A DNA stretch of 64,000 bases. It comes from Candidatus Nitrosymbiomonas proteolyticus (GTDB taxonomy: Bacteria > Armatimonadota > Fimbriimonadia > Fimbriimonadales > Fimbriimonadaceae). Position 1 is the stretch's first letter; the number at the start of each line of letters is the position of its first letter. A program made the position numbers and the translations under genes. The stretch spans positions 186,001 to 250,000 of the forward strand of contig AP021858.1 of NCBI GenBank assembly GCA_017347465.1, read 5' to 3'. Positions 62,691 through 64,000 of this stretch are shown here, one piece after another. The notes beneath the pieces are model-generated. The model was not told the DNA's origin and did not search any database. It saw nothing but the letters and a program-made list of their open reading frames with translations.

Positions 62691-63692
62691 ATGCGGATTC
62701 GGACCTTATTCTTCATAGTGGCGGGCGCGATTCTCGCGTCTTGGCTCGTGGGATGCTCGCAGGGGGGAACCGGCGCGGGAGCGGGCGGTGGCGGCGGAGT
62801 CGCGAAAAAGCTGACCGTCGCGATTTCCATCCCCAGCGGCGACCATGGATGGACGGCAGGGGTCAATTACTGGGCCGAAGAGGTTCAGAAGATGTACCCC
62901 GACATCACGTGGCTCTACCAGAAGGCGGACAACGTCGAGCAGCAGCGGACCCAGGTCGAAAACATGCTCGCCCAGAAGCCCGACGCGCTTGTGATTCTCT
63001 GCCATGAAAGCGGGCCGCTCGACGGGATCGGAAAGCAAGCCAAAGACCAAGGCGTGTACATCGTCAGCGTCGACCGCGGGTTCAAAGACCCTGCCATCGC
63101 CGACCTCTTCGTCGAAGGGGACAACGTGGCGTTCGGAAGGAAGTCCGCCGAATACGTCGTGGGCAAGCTGAACGGCCAGGGCAATATCTTGGTTTTTGAG
63201 GGAGCGACCTCAACGGTCAACGACGATCGCGTTGCTGGGGCGATGGAGGTTTTCGGAGCCAACCCCGGGATCAAGATTCTGAAGCGACAGCAATCCAATT
63301 GGAACGCGGAGAAGGCCTTCAACGACGCCGAGACGATCCTCGTCGAGTTTGCGGGCCAGAAGATCGACGCGATTTGGGCGCAAGACGACGACATGGCCGA
63401 GGGCATCGAAAGGGCGCTCAAAGAGGCGGGGCGTACCGACCTCTGGATGCTCGGCGGAGCGGGAAAGAAGACCATCGTCAAGCGAGTGATGGACGGCGAC
63501 CCGCTATATCCGGCCGACATCACCTATCCGCCCTCGATGATCGCGACGGGGATCCACCTTGCCGTAGCCAACCTGCGAGATGGCCAACTCGACAGGATTC
63601 GACCCTTTATGCCTAGGCACGTGAAGATCGACGTCGAACTCATCGAGCCTTCCAACGCGGCGAACTACTACTTCCCCGACTCTCCGTTCTAG
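62691..63692 (+). CDS. Sugar ABC transporter substrate-binding lipoprotein
   Basis: 333 residues, Peripla_BP_4 family. Leader RIRTLFFIVAGAILASWLVG ends in lipobox LVGC, then a Gly-rich linker (~22-38) and the type I fold: KLTVAISIPSGDHGWTAGVN, VENMLAQKPDALVILCHESG, VYIVSVDRGFKD and DAIWAQDDDMAEGIERALKE. GGAGG sits 7 nt before ATG 62691. With the two genes before it this forms a complete importer; the sugar is not predictable. Confidence 0.93.
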   Translation: MRIRTLFFIVAGAILASWLVGCSQGGTGAGAGGGGGVAKKLTVAISIPSGDHGWTAGVNYWAEEVQKMYPDITWLYQKADNVEQQRTQVENMLAQKPDALVILCHESGPLDGIGKQAKDQGVYIVSVDRGFKDPAIADLFVEGDNVAFGRKSAEYVVGKLNGQGNILVFEGATSTVNDDRVAGAMEVFGANPGIKILKRQQSNWNAEKAFNDAETILVEFAGQKIDAIWAQDDDMAEGIERALKEAGRTDLWMLGGAGKKTIVKRVMDGDPLYPADITYPPSMIATGIHLAVANLRDGQLDRIRPFMPRHVKIDVELIEPSNAANYYFPDSPF

Positions 63693-63768
63693 CGGCGGTG
63701 AGAGGGTGGCGTCGAATCGTTCGGCTCCACCCTCCGCCGGTCCCTGGCCGACAGCCCGAGGGGTTGGG

Positions 63769-64000
63769 GTGCTCGGCCCCAGAATCATGGTCGCCTTGCT
63801 CCTATCCGCCGCCTTGCTGTCGGGCTCTCCCCGTCAGGAATCCCTCGTTTACGTGGGCAATTCGGGGCCTGGACTCGGAAAGAACATCGTGTTCCTTGCT
63901 GGCGACGAGGAGTATCGCTCCGAAGAGGGACTTCCCCAGCTCGCCCGGATTCTCGCCTTCCGGCACGGTTTCCGGTGTACCGTGCTCTTTTCTCAGGCCA
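63769..64000 (+). CDS. ThuA-like protein, 5' part only
   Basis: Open frame to the right edge. A signal peptide (VALLLSAALLSGSPRQ) is followed by LVYVGNSGPGLGKNIVFLAG and DEEYRSEEGLPQLARILAFR then HGFRCTVLFSQ, the start of a ThuA/glutamine-amidotransferase-like domain common in secreted proteins of Planctomycetes and Armatimonadota. The start is GTG 63769 or ATG 63787. The C-terminus is outside the window. Confidence 0.6.
   Translation, partial: MLGPRIMVALLLSAALLSGSPRQESLVYVGNSGPGLGKNIVFLAGDEEYRSEEGLPQLARILAFRHGFRCTVLFSQA

Overview
The window is high-GC, densely packed bacterial chromosome. Several traits point to Armatimonadota, probably Fimbriimonadia: three PEP-CTERM proteins whose tails end in an arginine cluster, many genes with a TANNNT -10 box only 6-10 nt before the start codon (leaderless transcripts), a Gfo/Idh GH109-type Tat protein, an ARC/Mpa-like AAA+ ATPase, zinc-type S14 and zinc-type adenylate kinase. 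This placement is an inference from gene content; no rRNA is present.

Layout. 1-3266: large secreted protein running off the left edge with a frameshift. 3340-6068: SRP RNA-dnaX-ebfC-recR, a classic DNA-metabolism cluster. 6071-12753: PadR regulator with its membrane partner, tRNA-Ser(GGA), DprA-like protein, MTA-type phosphorylase, CBS protein, Bcp peroxiredoxin, panB-panC and a small basic protein. 12839-15686: tRNA-Thr(TGT), tyrosine phenol-lyase, a small secreted protein and a DinB-like protein. 15700-22066: accessory island. It holds an EcoRI-type DNA methyltransferase gene broken by repeats and by a whole Mrr-family endonuclease gene, a ClpP-class SDH_sah protease, a RAYT (REP-associated transposase) between inverted repeat elements, an fnIII fragment, and a DUF262/HNH gene broken by two palindromic insertions. 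22175-29571: GH109-like oxidoreductase, Ycf46-like AAA+ ATPase, beta-barrel protein, aroF-hisC and an ankyrin lipoprotein. 29789-34180: small membrane protein, peroxiredoxin remnant, PEP-CTERM protein, DUF255 thioredoxin-fold lipoprotein and a membrane thioredoxin. 34200-34965: arrays of two hairpin repeat families. 35178-43812: tRNA-Val(GAC), ARC-like ATPase, CBS-GGDEF protein, DnaA-like AAA+ protein, multihaem cytochrome with a DUF1573 protein, and prfB with a programmed frameshift. 43951-49147: two PEP-CTERM proteins, a secreted protein, fliS/fliT-like genes and a membrane protein. 49232-49507: three more copies of hairpin family B. 49702-60156: ribosomal/translation superoperon from rpsN to rpsI, including secY, adk, map, infA, rpmJ, rpoA and truA. 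60187-63692: sugar ABC importer. 63769-64000: start of a ThuA-like protein.

The core blocks are housekeeping genes in recognisable order, with two gaps: the superoperon starts at rpsN without rplN/rplX/rplE in front, and rpsD is absent between rpsK and rpoA. The most unusual part is the island at 15.7-22.1 kb. Several short palindromic repeat families have landed there inside coding sequences, next to a transposase of the type known to act on such repeats. Related repeats recur at 34 kb and 49 kb.
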